A stretch of 64,000 bases of DNA. Origin: Mesobacillus jeotgali. Its GTDB lineage: Bacteria > Bacillota > Bacilli > Bacillales > Cytobacillaceae. The position numbers and the translations under genes are program-made. Of the stretch, positions 16,491 to 25,077 are shown piece after piece (the first letter of the stretch is position 1; each line of letters starts with the position of its first letter). The DNA is taken from assembly GCF_031759225.1 (NCBI RefSeq), contig NZ_CP134494.1, positions 4,028,501 through 4,092,500 of the forward strand, read 5' to 3'. The notes beneath the pieces are model-generated. The model saw only the letters and a list, made by a program, of their open reading frames with translations, was not told where the DNA came from and ran no database searches.

Positions 16491-17021
16491 TTGAAAACAC
16501 TCATACTGGAGTTTTTAGTTAGGGGTGCGGGGAGGATTCCTTCCCCATGCTGTGGTAAAGACATGTTGGTTAGAGGTACAAAGAATCGAAAAGCCAAGGA
16601 TCATACAGGTCAGAGTAAAACATATAACATCCGAAGATTGCAGTGCACCAATTGTCAGACCATCCATCATGAACTTCCAGATTTATTGATTCCTTATAAA
16701 CGCTATGAGGCTGAATGTATCGAAGACGTTCTTACGAACCCGTCCGCCCATATTGTTGCTGCCGATGATTCCACTCTTTCGAGATGGCACGGCTGGTTTC
16801 ATCAATTTGTGGATTATTGGATTGGCTGTTTGAATTCCATCATGATCAGGACCAACCAGGGAAATATCCCCCAGGATGTCACGTCCAAATGTTCAGGGAC
16901 CGCACTTCAAAGGATAGGACGCTTGGCAGGAGATGCCAATGGATGGCTGACAAGAATTGTCCGGCCCATCGTAAATATTAATTTATGGATACATACCCGT
17001 TCCGCATTCATTGTCCAATAG
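16491..17021 (+). CDS. zinc-ribbon protein of the nested transposon, DUF6431-like
   Basis: 176 residues. Four cysteines in P-C-C-G-K and Q-C-T-N-C form a zinc ribbon, followed by H-H-E-L-P-D-L-L-I-P-Y-K-R-Y-E, a phrase I associate with DUF6431 proteins that accompany DDE transposases in Firmicutes. The middle has a helix-turn-helix-like D-D-S-T-L-S-R-W-H. It could bind the element ends or act as a regulator. The start used is TTG at 16491; an alternative start further in cannot be excluded. Function unknown. Confidence 0.65.
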   Translation: MKTLILEFLVRGAGRIPSPCCGKDMLVRGTKNRKAKDHTGQSKTYNIRRLQCTNCQTIHHELPDLLIPYKRYEAECIEDVLTNPSAHIVAADDSTLSRWHGWFHQFVDYWIGCLNSIMIRTNQGNIPQDVTSKCSGTALQRIGRLAGDANGWLTRIVRPIVNINLWIHTRSAFIVQ

Positions 17022-17065
17022 CACCTGATTTACACTCGTGATAGACACAGAGAGGAGAGTGTATC

Positions 17066-18421
17066 ATGAGTGATCATAAGAAATCAGAAGAATTGGCAGT
17101 GCATCGTTTTCAGCTAATATCCCCTTTATTAGCAGAGGGGCTTGACGCTGGGAAAGTAAAGGAATTAAGAGACCAGATAGCGAAGGCCAGCGGTCTTTCA
17201 GAAAGAACCATCAGGCGATATTTGGCTCAATTTCAGGAAGATGGGTTTGGGGGACTAAAGCCACAAGGAAGAAAAGGTGCTCGAAAGTCTGAGGCTATCC
17301 CTCCTCATTTATTGGAACAGGCAATCCTTCTGCGTAAGGAAGTGCCGAGCCGGAGCGTGGCTCAAATCATACAGATACTCGAATGGGAAGGGTTGGCTGA
17401 ACCAGGGCAGATCAAAAGATCAACGCTCCAGGAAAAGCTCGCTGAAAAAGGTTACAGCACCCGGCATATGCGACTCTATTCCCAGACAGGAGTAGCTGCC
17501 AGAAGATTTCAGAAGCGACATCGCAACCAACTCTGGCAGTCAGATATCAAGTATGGTCCCTACTTGCCGATTGGTCCGAATGGAATAAAGAAACAAGTGT
17601 ATCTTGTCGCCTTTATCGATGACGCCACCAGGTTTGTGCTTCACGCAGCTTTCTATCCTACCTTGGATTCAAGGATCATCGAGGATGCCTTCCGCCAGGC
17701 TATCCAGAAGTATGGTGTTCCAGAGGCTGTTTATTTTGATAATGGAAAGCAATATCGAACCAAATGGATGTCGCGTACCTGCTCAAAAATAGGCACCCGC
17801 CTTACTTACACACGGCCGTACTCAGCTGAATCAAAAGGGAAAATTGAACGCTTCAATAGAATCATAGATTCATTCATTAGTGAGGCTGTCATCGAAAAGC
17901 CCAATACACTTGATCGTCTGAATGAGCTTTTCCAAGTGTGGCTCACAGAGTGTTATCAGAATAAGCCTCATTCTGCACTTGGGGAGAAAATCAGCCCGGA
18001 AACGGCATTTCGTTCAGATAAAAAAGCGATTAGGTTCATCGATCCTGATACCTTGAGTAATGCATTCCTCCATTGTGAAACAAGGAAAGTCGATAAATCA
18101 GGATGCATAAGTTTCATGGATCAAAAATATGAGGTCGGCCTGGCTTTCATTGGACGACAGGTTGAGGTGGTTTATGATCCTGCGAATATCGAGGAGCTTA
18201 CCATTGAGTTCGAGGATCATACTCCTTGGAAAGCCAAGAAACTTGTCATTGGGGAAAGAGCTGGGAAGCGTCCTGCATTACCTGAGCACCTGCAGGTGCA
18301 GGGTGTAGAATCTTCAAGACTATTAAAGGCAGCTGAACGAAAGAACCAGGAACGCCTAACCGAACAGAAACCTGCCGTGACCTTCCGTGCCGTTTGGAAG
18401 GAGGAAGATTCCCGTGTTTGA
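17066..18421 (+). CDS. DDE transposase (rve/Mu-C type)
   Basis: 451 residues. N-terminal helix-turn-helix (G-L-S-E-R-T-I-R-R-Y-L, about 43-53), second DNA-binding region, then an rve core with D160 (Q-S-D-I-K-Y), D225 (Y-F-D-N-G-K) and E261 (K-G-K-I-E-R-F): DD(35)E. The C-terminus has a Mu-transposase-like beta barrel (V-G-L-A-F-I-G-R-Q-V-E-V-V-Y-D-P). Upstream AGGAGAG is the ribosome site. The ATPase gene start overlaps its end by 8 bp, so they work as a pair, as with TniA/TniB or MuA/MuB. Confidence 0.88.
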   Translation: MSDHKKSEELAVHRFQLISPLLAEGLDAGKVKELRDQIAKASGLSERTIRRYLAQFQEDGFGGLKPQGRKGARKSEAIPPHLLEQAILLRKEVPSRSVAQIIQILEWEGLAEPGQIKRSTLQEKLAEKGYSTRHMRLYSQTGVAARRFQKRHRNQLWQSDIKYGPYLPIGPNGIKKQVYLVAFIDDATRFVLHAAFYPTLDSRIIEDAFRQAIQKYGVPEAVYFDNGKQYRTKWMSRTCSKIGTRLTYTRPYSAESKGKIERFNRIIDSFISEAVIEKPNTLDRLNELFQVWLTECYQNKPHSALGEKISPETAFRSDKKAIRFIDPDTLSNAFLHCETRKVDKSGCISFMDQKYEVGLAFIGRQVEVVYDPANIEELTIEFEDHTPWKAKKLVIGERAGKRPALPEHLQVQGVESSRLLKAAERKNQERLTEQKPAVTFRAVWKEEDSRV

Positions 18422-19214
18422 AGCATTCTATGAAATGGACAACACTCCTTTCGCCAGAGATCTTCCGACTGATCAATTGTATGATTCCTCCATGGTGCAA
18501 GAAATCCTTGGTAGGCTGAAGTACACAGCTGAAAGACAGCTTTTTGCCGTTCTGAGTGGGGATAGTGGTACTGGAAAGACCACAACCATCCGTAAGTTTG
18601 TGGACAAATTGGATAAAGGGAAATTCCATATCCTTTACCTGTCCGACTCTAAGTTAACGCCTCGTCATTTTTACAAAGGTCTTTTGGAACAGTTAGGCTC
18701 TGAAGCGAAGTTTTATCGAGGAGATGCAAAACGGCAGCTTCATCGTGAGATTGAATTAATGAAAGGCATACGAGGGCTACAACCTGTAGTGGTAGTGGAT
18801 GAAGCTCATCTTCTGGACCGGGAAATGCTTGAAGAGGTTCGTTTCCTACTGAACTTCAAAATGGATTCGCAAAGCCCGATGGCGCTTATCCTGGTCGGTC
18901 AAAGTGAATTATGGGATCGGCTTCGACTCCAATCATACGCAGCCATACGCCAAAGAATCGATATCCAGTTTCAGCTAGGACATCTCGACCGTGCCCAGGT
19001 TGAAGAATATGTTTCTAGGCACCTTCGATATGCCGGTGTTGATCAACCAATATTCTCTGATGGAGCACTTGACGAGATTCATCGCTTCTCTGGTGGTGCC
19101 GCAAGGCTCATTAATAAGCTCTGTACACATAGTCTTCTCTATGGTTCACAAAATGGCCGAAGGATCATTGATGATCATATGATCAAGCAAGTCATCCAGG
19201 GGGAACTTTCATGA
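18414..19214 (+). CDS. ExeA/TniB-like AAA ATPase of the nested transposon
   Basis: 266 residues from a GTG start with ribosome site AAGGAGG 9 bp upstream; an ATG further up (18387) lacks such a site. Begins F-E-A-F-Y-E-M-D-N-T-P-F, the ExeA-family start. Walker A S-G-D-S-G-T-G-K-T-T and Walker B V-V-V-D-E-A-H-L-L are intact, with the L-V-G-Q motif of sensor 1. In such transposons the ATPase picks the target and activates the transposase. Coupled to the transposase gene (8-bp overlap) and to the next gene (4-bp overlap). Confidence 0.88.
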   Translation: MFEAFYEMDNTPFARDLPTDQLYDSSMVQEILGRLKYTAERQLFAVLSGDSGTGKTTTIRKFVDKLDKGKFHILYLSDSKLTPRHFYKGLLEQLGSEAKFYRGDAKRQLHREIELMKGIRGLQPVVVVDEAHLLDREMLEEVRFLLNFKMDSQSPMALILVGQSELWDRLRLQSYAAIRQRIDIQFQLGHLDRAQVEEYVSRHLRYAGVDQPIFSDGALDEIHRFSGGAARLINKLCTHSLLYGSQNGRRIIDDHMIKQVIQGELS

Positions 19215-19447
19215 AAACCCGCTGGAAAGAGATGAATTATAATGAAGAATTGGATTGTTGGGTTGTGTTTTGGGGAGAGAACTCCGGCTATAAGATGCGA
19301 TGTGGTGAATGGTTTGATTTACATCTAGGAAATGGTCGGACCCTTTCCTGCCGCCTGGAGCTGGGCAGAGATTGGTATATTCTTACCGGCCGAAATGACG
19401 TTAGATTCTATCTTAAGAAAAATGAGACCTATCAAGTTGATTTGTAA
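19211..19447 (+). CDS. small DUF5348-like protein of the nested transposon
   Basis: 78 residues, acidic, with many Trp and Gly (C-W-V-V-F-W-G-E-N-S-G-Y ... W-F-D-L-H-L-G-N-G). The order of a D-L-x-x-G basic patch and D-W-Y-I-L-T-G-R resembles DUF5348 proteins, which often follow such ATPase genes. Starts in the ATGA overlap with the ATPase stop. Role unknown; perhaps a regulator. Confidence 0.6.
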   Translation: MKTRWKEMNYNEELDCWVVFWGENSGYKMRCGEWFDLHLGNGRTLSCRLELGRDWYILTGRNDVRFYLKKNETYQVDL

Positions 19448-19559
19448 AAACTTTTGGGAAGCATGTGAACTGCTTCCCTTTCAATTTTGGACAGTAGTTC
19501 CGTCAGTTTTAGGACAATTAACATCGTCAAGTTCTGGACATTGTAGAACGTCATTAACA

Positions 19560-19565
19560 CTGGAT
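19560..19565. repeat. 6-bp target duplication, right copy (CTGGAT)
   Basis: Follows the right end TTAACA of the nested transposon and matches 16276-16281. Confidence 0.85.
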
Positions 19566-19860
19566 CTTGGAAATTTCTTTTTCCACCGACTGTCTTTACT
19601 AAAAAATAATGGACTTCAAATGAAATATTAAGGTGTTCATAAATTCCTCTTTTAACCTTAATTTCTTCAACTATTTCGGCAATATAACCTGTTTCTTCCT
19701 CAATTTCTCTAACACAACATTCTCGAAATGATTCGTTGTGTTCCTTTCCTCCCGATGGAATAGACCACGTTTTTTTCTCTTCGGGTTTTCCTTGCAAAAC
19801 CATTAACAAATGACCATTTTCATTAATACATACGCCTGAAGAACCAAACCATTTTTGCAT
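19566..19860 (-). pseudogene. NUDIX hydrolase, 5' part (split by transposon)
   Basis: About 98 N-terminal residues of a MutT-like protein. The Nudix box G-G-K-E-H-N-E-S-F-R-E-C-C-V-R-E-I-E-E-E-T-G is complete, so the hydrolysis site was present. The frame then runs into the nested transposon end. The 3' part lies at 16142-16281. NUDIX enzymes remove damaged or regulatory nucleotides; this one was likely cargo of the Tn7-like element before it was interrupted. Confidence 0.85.
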
Positions 19861-19936
19861 TTATAATACCTCTTTATTTAATATAAAAACTGTTTAACTA
19901 ATAATATTCTACCTCTTCAACCTAGTCCCTTCTTAA

Positions 19937-22648
19937 TACAGATAGGTAAGCCTTTGAAGTTATCGCTGGCTTTTCCCCCTGTTCACACCGTACGTGCGAC
20001 TTTCACCGCATACGGCGTTCCAACTAATCCAATTTATTCTTTCTATGTATTAAAGCAGACGAGTGCTGTTTTTCCAACGTTAGAATATTTCATTCTGACA
20101 TCTTAATCGCAAATTATTAACTTTTTCTTTCTGCTTATTAGTAAGCTTTAAAGATTGTAGAAGAATTTCTATTTTGACTTTATCTTTCAGATGAATTAAC
20201 TGATGGATTGCTTTATGGACAATTATCAAGTTTGAATAACTATCATCCTTCGAAAGATAATGAGGGATTATGTGATGACAATGCCATTCATGTATCCCTA
20301 ACTCTTCTCCCAATATTGCACATTTGCCGTACTGGGCAATAAATTTACTGATTCGATTGTCGTTGTATTCAATGGATCTATTTGGAATGTAGTTTCTCAT
20401 GATGTAAGATAGCGTAATCTTATCAATAGCCTTTAGGCTATTATGAATCTTTGCTCTACCTTCGGCAGTAAAGTTACATATTACCTGGGAGAATCCAAGT
20501 GTCTTTCTCCACCGTTGTCCGTGGATGGGGACAAAGACCATCTTTTGTATCATATACAACTTTGCCTTATATCCCTTGTATCTTTTCTGTAAGGTTTTAG
20601 TCATCTCATGGAAACTTGCCTCGGTTCTAATGTTCCTTAATTGATTATATAACGTTCTGCGTAGATGAGCGTTTAACTCATTCAGATTGATAGTGATGTT
20701 AGTAGCGACAGAGTAATAGTTTTGAATTCCCATGACAACAGTGTTGAAATTCCAAACTGTCTGAATGCAAGGCTTTTTCTTGACTACTTTTATAGCTTCC
20801 TTAATCTTTTGAAAGGCGTTCTCTTTGGCCTTTTTTGACATATCGGACCTTGCTACATAGCCAAATCTTGTTTTTCCTTTCCTTACGACTTTCATTGAAA
20901 ATCCAAGGAACTCGGAAGAGTTTTTCTTTAGATTAATAACCCTCGATTTCTCCTCACTTGTTTCCAAATGAAGTCTTTTACTCAAGAAGTCTTTCAATGC
21001 GTAATTCATTTTTATAGCGTGTGACCTAGTTCGGCACATAACCTTGAAATCATCCGCATAGCGAACGATGAAGCACTCTTTCAGAGTTGTTTTCTTTAGA
21101 TGTTGATATTTACTTCCATTTGTAGAGTAAGTATATCTACTCTCAAACGTTTCCCATTGGTCACTTATCCACCAATCCAATTCATTCAATACAATATTTG
21201 AAAGTAAAGGCGATAAGATACCTCCTTGCGGAGTGCCTTTTGTTGGAACTCCTTCTCCTTCAATCTCAGCTTTTATAAGCCTAGAAATAATAGATAGAAG
21301 CGCTTTATCCCTTATACCCAGTGACCACATTTGTTTCAAAAGTTTGCTATGATTAACATTATCGAAGAAACCTTTTATATCAACATCCACACAATGATGG
21401 AGTCCAGACTGATTAATAAGAAATTCAAGCCTGGCTTTGGCATGATGAGTGCTGCGATTTGGTCTAAATCCATAACTGTGTTTATGGAATCTTGCCTCAC
21501 AGATTGGCTCTAAAATTTGAAGTATGCATTGTTGAAAGATTCTATCCCATATCGTGGGGATCCCCAAAGGTCTGGTTTTTCCTTTTCCTTTTGGAATGAA
21601 TACCCGCCTTACTGGTTTCGGTTCATACCATTTGAACATGGCTTGAACCTTTGCTATTACATCGTCCACTTTTAAGTGCAGAATATCATTAATTGTCAGT
21701 TTATCTGTTCCCGCAGTTTTGCTGCCTGTATTTCTTTTGATGTTTCGGTAGGCAAGTCGTATATTATCTTTAGAACTCATTAATTCTGTTAAATCATAGA
21801 AGTGATGACCACCGACACTTTGAGCATATAGTCTGTCAAAACACTCTTGCATACTATAATATTCGCTGTGCCTCAGTTTCTTCCGTTTCAATAAGTCGGT
21901 GACTCCTTTCGGAGTTAAACCTCTTTTATTCTCACAAGAACCTTATTAACCGTTAAAGAACTGCCTTACTTGGTTGAATAAATCTTTATTAGTCTAGTGG
22001 CTATCCCTCCAGGCTGATTAGACCTTTCATTGGTACTATGCCACCACTTTCACTGATATAAAGGCAAGTTATACAGCAACTAGTGTCATTAATGCTTTCT
22101 TTGCCAACGCTTCATAAGAAGTAAGTCCTCCACGTTATCAGCTTACAACGTTGAGTTATATCTATTATGGAATGAACTTAGGTGCTTCCTTTAAGCCTGT
22201 TAACCGTCATACGCCTGTAACGTATCATGGATTTTCATATTAGTTATTCTTACTCACCCACAGCTAACCTCACAATTTGGTGATATACACATTTCTATGT
22301 ATCGCAGGTCTAGACCCGTATATTCAGAAGTTCGCCAGCTTAACCTTTTCTTTTAGGTTTATTCGCATTCTCACCATATTCATTCAACTCAAGCATCATG
22401 ATTTACAACACCCCATCGGGTAGGCTTTCGTCAGCTTAACCTGTTACGGTAAATTCTCACGCCTTTTCACCGAGCTTATAACACTATCATTCTTACTAAA
22501 TCTAGTGCTATTCGACTAAGAGAGAACCCTTCAGGGCGTTACCCCATCATTTGATTCTTCGATATAACCCTTCAGTTCCGTAAGGAACTGCCTGACCTTT
22601 ATCTGATGATTGTGGCCAATCTCAATTTTAGCCAGAAACATTTCGCAC
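19937..22648 (-). mobile_element. group II intron A with RT/maturase ORF
   Basis: About 2.7 kb. The 5' end GTGCGAAATG (at 22648, minus strand) fits the GUGYG rule. The 3' part has domain V (G-A-A-CGCCGTATGCGG-TGAAAGTCGCA-CGTACGGTG, at about 19995-20033) and a domain VI hairpin ending near ACCTATCTGTAT at 19936-19947. Exact 3' end uncertain by a few bases. The same 5' exon end GCAGGATAGTT precedes intron B. Inserted just after the terminator of the secreted-protein gene. Confidence 0.85.
20080..21891 (-). CDS. ltrA: group II intron reverse transcriptase/maturase with HNH
   Basis: 603 residues. RT domain with Y-G-F-R-P-N-R-S-T, G-T-P-Q-G-G-I-L-S-P-L-L-S-N and active-site Y-A-D-D (in I-V-R-Y-A-D-D-F). 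A maturase (X) domain follows with L-R-R-T-L-Y-N-Q-L and Y-Y-S-V-A, then a C-terminal HNH nuclease (C-A-I-L-G ... H-E-W-H-C-H-H-I-I-P). It splices its own intron and reverse-transcribes it into target DNA; it may also splice ORF-less intron B. The start is TTG, in a segment also present at the remnant in intron B. Confidence 0.92.
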   Translation of the reverse strand: MKRKKLRHSEYYSMQECFDRLYAQSVGGHHFYDLTELMSSKDNIRLAYRNIKRNTGSKTAGTDKLTINDILHLKVDDVIAKVQAMFKWYEPKPVRRVFIPKGKGKTRPLGIPTIWDRIFQQCILQILEPICEARFHKHSYGFRPNRSTHHAKARLEFLINQSGLHHCVDVDIKGFFDNVNHSKLLKQMWSLGIRDKALLSIISRLIKAEIEGEGVPTKGTPQGGILSPLLSNIVLNELDWWISDQWETFESRYTYSTNGSKYQHLKKTTLKECFIVRYADDFKVMCRTRSHAIKMNYALKDFLSKRLHLETSEEKSRVINLKKNSSEFLGFSMKVVRKGKTRFGYVARSDMSKKAKENAFQKIKEAIKVVKKKPCIQTVWNFNTVVMGIQNYYSVATNITINLNELNAHLRRTLYNQLRNIRTEASFHEMTKTLQKRYKGYKAKLYMIQKMVFVPIHGQRWRKTLGFSQVICNFTAEGRAKIHNSLKAIDKITLSYIMRNYIPNRSIEYNDNRISKFIAQYGKCAILGEELGIHEWHCHHIIPHYLSKDDSYSNLIIVHKAIHQLIHLKDKVKIEILLQSLKLTNKQKEKVNNLRLRCQNEIF

Positions 22649-22677
22649 AACTATCCTGCTCCTATAGTTGAATAAAC

Positions 22678-22724
22678 AAAAAGTGCAGCCGAACACTACC
22701 TATTTAACACTCGCACCCTTTAGT
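22678..22724 (-). terminator. terminator of the secreted-protein gene
   Basis: Minus strand GGGTGCGAG...GGCTGCACTTTTTG hairpin directly after the stop codon at 22725. The 5' end of group II intron A is about 35 bp further on. Confidence 0.55.
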
Positions 22725-23447
22725 TTACTTAGTTCTTGATGACTTATAAGGTGCTGCCTCAAATGTGACAGATTCAGCCTTATACATTTTTCCATCCCAA
22801 GCATATTTAACGGTTAAACCACCAATATTTGCTTCTGGAATCGTTACAAAAACGTTTGCTGTGCCATAAAGTATTCCTTCTTTAGGTATATACTCTTCAA
22901 TTGACCCTGCTCCAGGACGGTCAACTGGAGTGTAGTAGCCAAATTTTGAATAGTATACTACATAATTCTTTTTACCAAATGAAATCGTAATTTCATTACC
23001 TTTCTGCTCCATTTTTACTAGTCGTTTAATGGCATCCTTTATAGGCTCAACTGGTACCTCTTGAAAATTATAAAAACCAACATCACCTTGATGTAAAATG
23101 TGAATAGCTTTTGTTGATACTCCTGTACCCGAACCTGTTACTAATTCAATGATAATGTCCTCTAGCTTATCGGCATTTAAATCTTCCTTATATAAATTTG
23201 GATCATAACTATAATTTATCCATTTAGGAAAGTTATAAAGTCCTCTCCCAAAGTCACCAACTTGGACAGTAAAATTCTTATAGTCCATCCCATCCTTATC
23301 TGCGATTAAGTAAATATTTTCATACCATCTATCGGGATCATCTACTGTAATACTCCTAATTACAACTCGATCTATCGCATAAACTTTTTCCAAATTCCCA
23401 AATAACATCATAAAAATAACACTGATTATAAAAAATTTATTGAACAT
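22725..23447 (-). CDS. secreted protein of unknown function
   Basis: About 240 residues from the ATG at 23447, which has a good ribosome site (AAGGGGTG); an upstream ATG at 23498 lacks one. A Sec signal peptide (M-F-N-K-F-F-I-I-S-V-I-F-M-M-L-F ... V-Y-A) is clear. The mature part has a D-L-N-A-D-K-L-E-D-I-I-I-E segment, a calcium-binding-like D-x-N-x-D loop of the VCBS/FG-GAP kind seen in Bacillus secreted proteins, and a C-terminal A-W-D-G-K-M-Y. It lies between the two group II intron copies. Function not recognised. Confidence 0.75.
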   Translation of the reverse strand: MFNKFFIISVIFMMLFGNLEKVYAIDRVVIRSITVDDPDRWYENIYLIADKDGMDYKNFTVQVGDFGRGLYNFPKWINYSYDPNLYKEDLNADKLEDIIIELVTGSGTGVSTKAIHILHQGDVGFYNFQEVPVEPIKDAIKRLVKMEQKGNEITISFGKKNYVVYYSKFGYYTPVDRPGAGSIEEYIPKEGILYGTANVFVTIPEANIGGLTVKYAWDGKMYKAESVTFEAAPYKSSRTK

Positions 23448-23534
23448 ATTTACACCCCTTTTGTACTTAAATTCTCCAAAATGAATTTTAAAAAACATAA
23501 GTACAGAGAGTAAATTAATTTATTTCCTTAAGCA

Positions 23535-24451
23535 TACAGATAGGTAAGGGTTTGAAGTTATCGCTCCCTTTTCCCCCTGTTCACACCGTACGTGCGACTT
23601 TCACCGCATACGGCGTTCCAACTAATCCAATTCAATTTAATCATCAACACCTCAGAAACCTTAGCCCCTTCATGTCTCAATTCTTCCGTTTCAATAAGTC
23701 GGTGCCTCCCGTAGGAGGTAAACCTCTATTAGTCTCACAAGAACCTTATTAACCGATAAAGACTTGCCTTACATGATTAAATGATTCTTCATTAGTCTAG
23801 TGGCTATCCCTCCAGGCTGATTAGGCCTTTCGTTGGTACTGTGCCACCACTTTCACTGACATAAAGACAAGTTATACAGTAACTAATGTCATTACTGCTT
23901 TCCTTGCCAACGCTTCTTCGGGAGTAAGCCCTCCACGTTATCAGCTTACAACGTTGAATTATATCTATTATAGAATGAACTTAGGTGCTTCCTGTAAGCC
24001 TGTTAGCATTCATACGCCTGTAACGTATCATGGATTTTCATATTAGTTATTCTTACTTACCCACAGCTAACCTCACAATTTGGTGATATACACATTTCTA
24101 TGTATCGCAGGTCTAGACCCGTACATTCAGAAGTTCGCCAGCTTAACCTTTTCTTTTAGGTTTATTTGCATTCTCACCATATTCATTCAACTCAAGCATC
24201 ATGATCTACACCACCCCATCGGGTAGGCTTTCGTCAGCTTAACCTGTTACGGTAAATTCTCACGCCTTTTCACCGAGCTTATAACACTTTCATTCTTACT
24301 CAATCCAGTGCTACTCGACTAAGAGAGAACCCTTCGGGGCGTTACCCCTTCATTTGATTCTTCGATATAATCCTTCAGTTCCGAAAGGAACTGCCTAGCC
24401 TTTACCAGAGTGATGTTACCATCCTCCATTTTAACTAGGAACATTTCGCAC
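23535..24451 (-). mobile_element. group II intron B, ORF-less deletion derivative
   Basis: 917 bp, nearly the same as intron A in its ribozyme parts: starts GTGCGAAATG at 24451, same domains I-III, V and VI, ends near ATACAGATAGG (plus strand, 23534). It lacks the RT gene; only the first codons (TTG-AAACGGAAGAA) remain, followed at once by TGA. Size difference from A is about 1.8 kb, the length of the ORF. The ribozyme core looks complete, so it could splice or move with the maturase from A in trans. Confidence 0.85.
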
Positions 24452-25077
24452 AACTATCCTGCTTCGTTAGCACAATAAGAAAACGGTATAGCCGCAGCCA
24501 TCCCATTTTTAACATAGCCCCCGTTTACATCTCTTCACAAACTCGGTTTATTACAGGAATGCTACATCGCTTGTTAAATAAGGGATTCAATAAAAAAAGG
24601 GATTAAGCCTTCCTTGTTAAATCTCCCTTTTGTTAAATAAGAAGTGGAATTATTCTGTTGGGATTAGCGACTGTGGTTTTTCATTCAGTTGGCCCTTCGT
24701 TTACCTCAATATATTCCCTCTAATAGTCACTAGTTTTCTTACCAAATATATTCAAATTTGGTTCATTTGATGAAAGAAGATTAATATCTATATTCATCCT
24801 CTAGCTTTGGAGTAGAATCATTTGTTGTATCCCTTATAGCACTTAAAATATTTAACCCAGTAACAAGTAAGCAGGATTTTGATATGACCTTCATTTTATG
24901 GCACAAAAAAACTCATGAAGGAATAAGAATTTAATCCTACAATGAGTTTTTGTACCATAAAAGAAGATTCTCTACCTAGAGAATTTATATTAAAACATTA
25001 TCTATCTCTATTTTAAAACAGTCCTTGCAATTGGTATATATACTCCGTAATATTGAGCATTTTATCCATAAGATAAA
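24452..25077. other. AT-rich intergenic region with terminators
   Basis: No gene supported. It has a repeated GTTAAATAAG phrase (three copies at about 24570, 24612 and 24635) and a strong hairpin at 24905-24955 (AAAACTCAT / ATGAGTTTT with a long interior) that could end transcription of the gene at 25078. Confidence 0.5.
24903..24957. terminator. hairpin terminator
   Basis: AAAAAACTCAT (24905) and ATGAGTTTTTG (24942) pair around a shorter inner repeat (AGGAATAAG / TTTAATCCT). T-run on the plus strand and A-run on the minus strand allow use in both directions. Confidence 0.55.

Larger units (their letters stand above)
16282..19559. mobile_element. nested DDE/ATPase transposon (DUF6431-tnp-ExeA-DUF5348 type)
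   Basis: 3,278 bp. Ends are TGTTTTTGACG (left) and TGTTAATGACG (right, inverted), with three tandem ~20-bp sites per end of the form TGACG-N(5-9)-TGTCC. A 6-bp duplication CTGGAT flanks it, and its removal restores an open NUDIX gene. Contents: zinc-ribbon protein, DD(35)E transposase, ExeA-type AAA ATPase, small DUF5348-like protein, all on the plus strand and tightly spaced. The transposase-plus-ATPase pair and multi-site TGT...ACA ends recall Tn7/Tn5053/Mu-like elements in miniature. Confidence 0.88.

Noticed and set aside
16325..19540. Nested transposon ends at TGTCCAGAA
   Set aside because: These are inner copies of the end sites: no target duplication flanks them and the NUDIX frame does not rejoin. 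Moving out to 16282 and 19559 gives a 6-bp duplication and an open frame.
20080..21891. Retron or defence reverse transcriptase
   Set aside because: Maturase and HNH domains plus intron domains V/VI around it show a group II intron protein.
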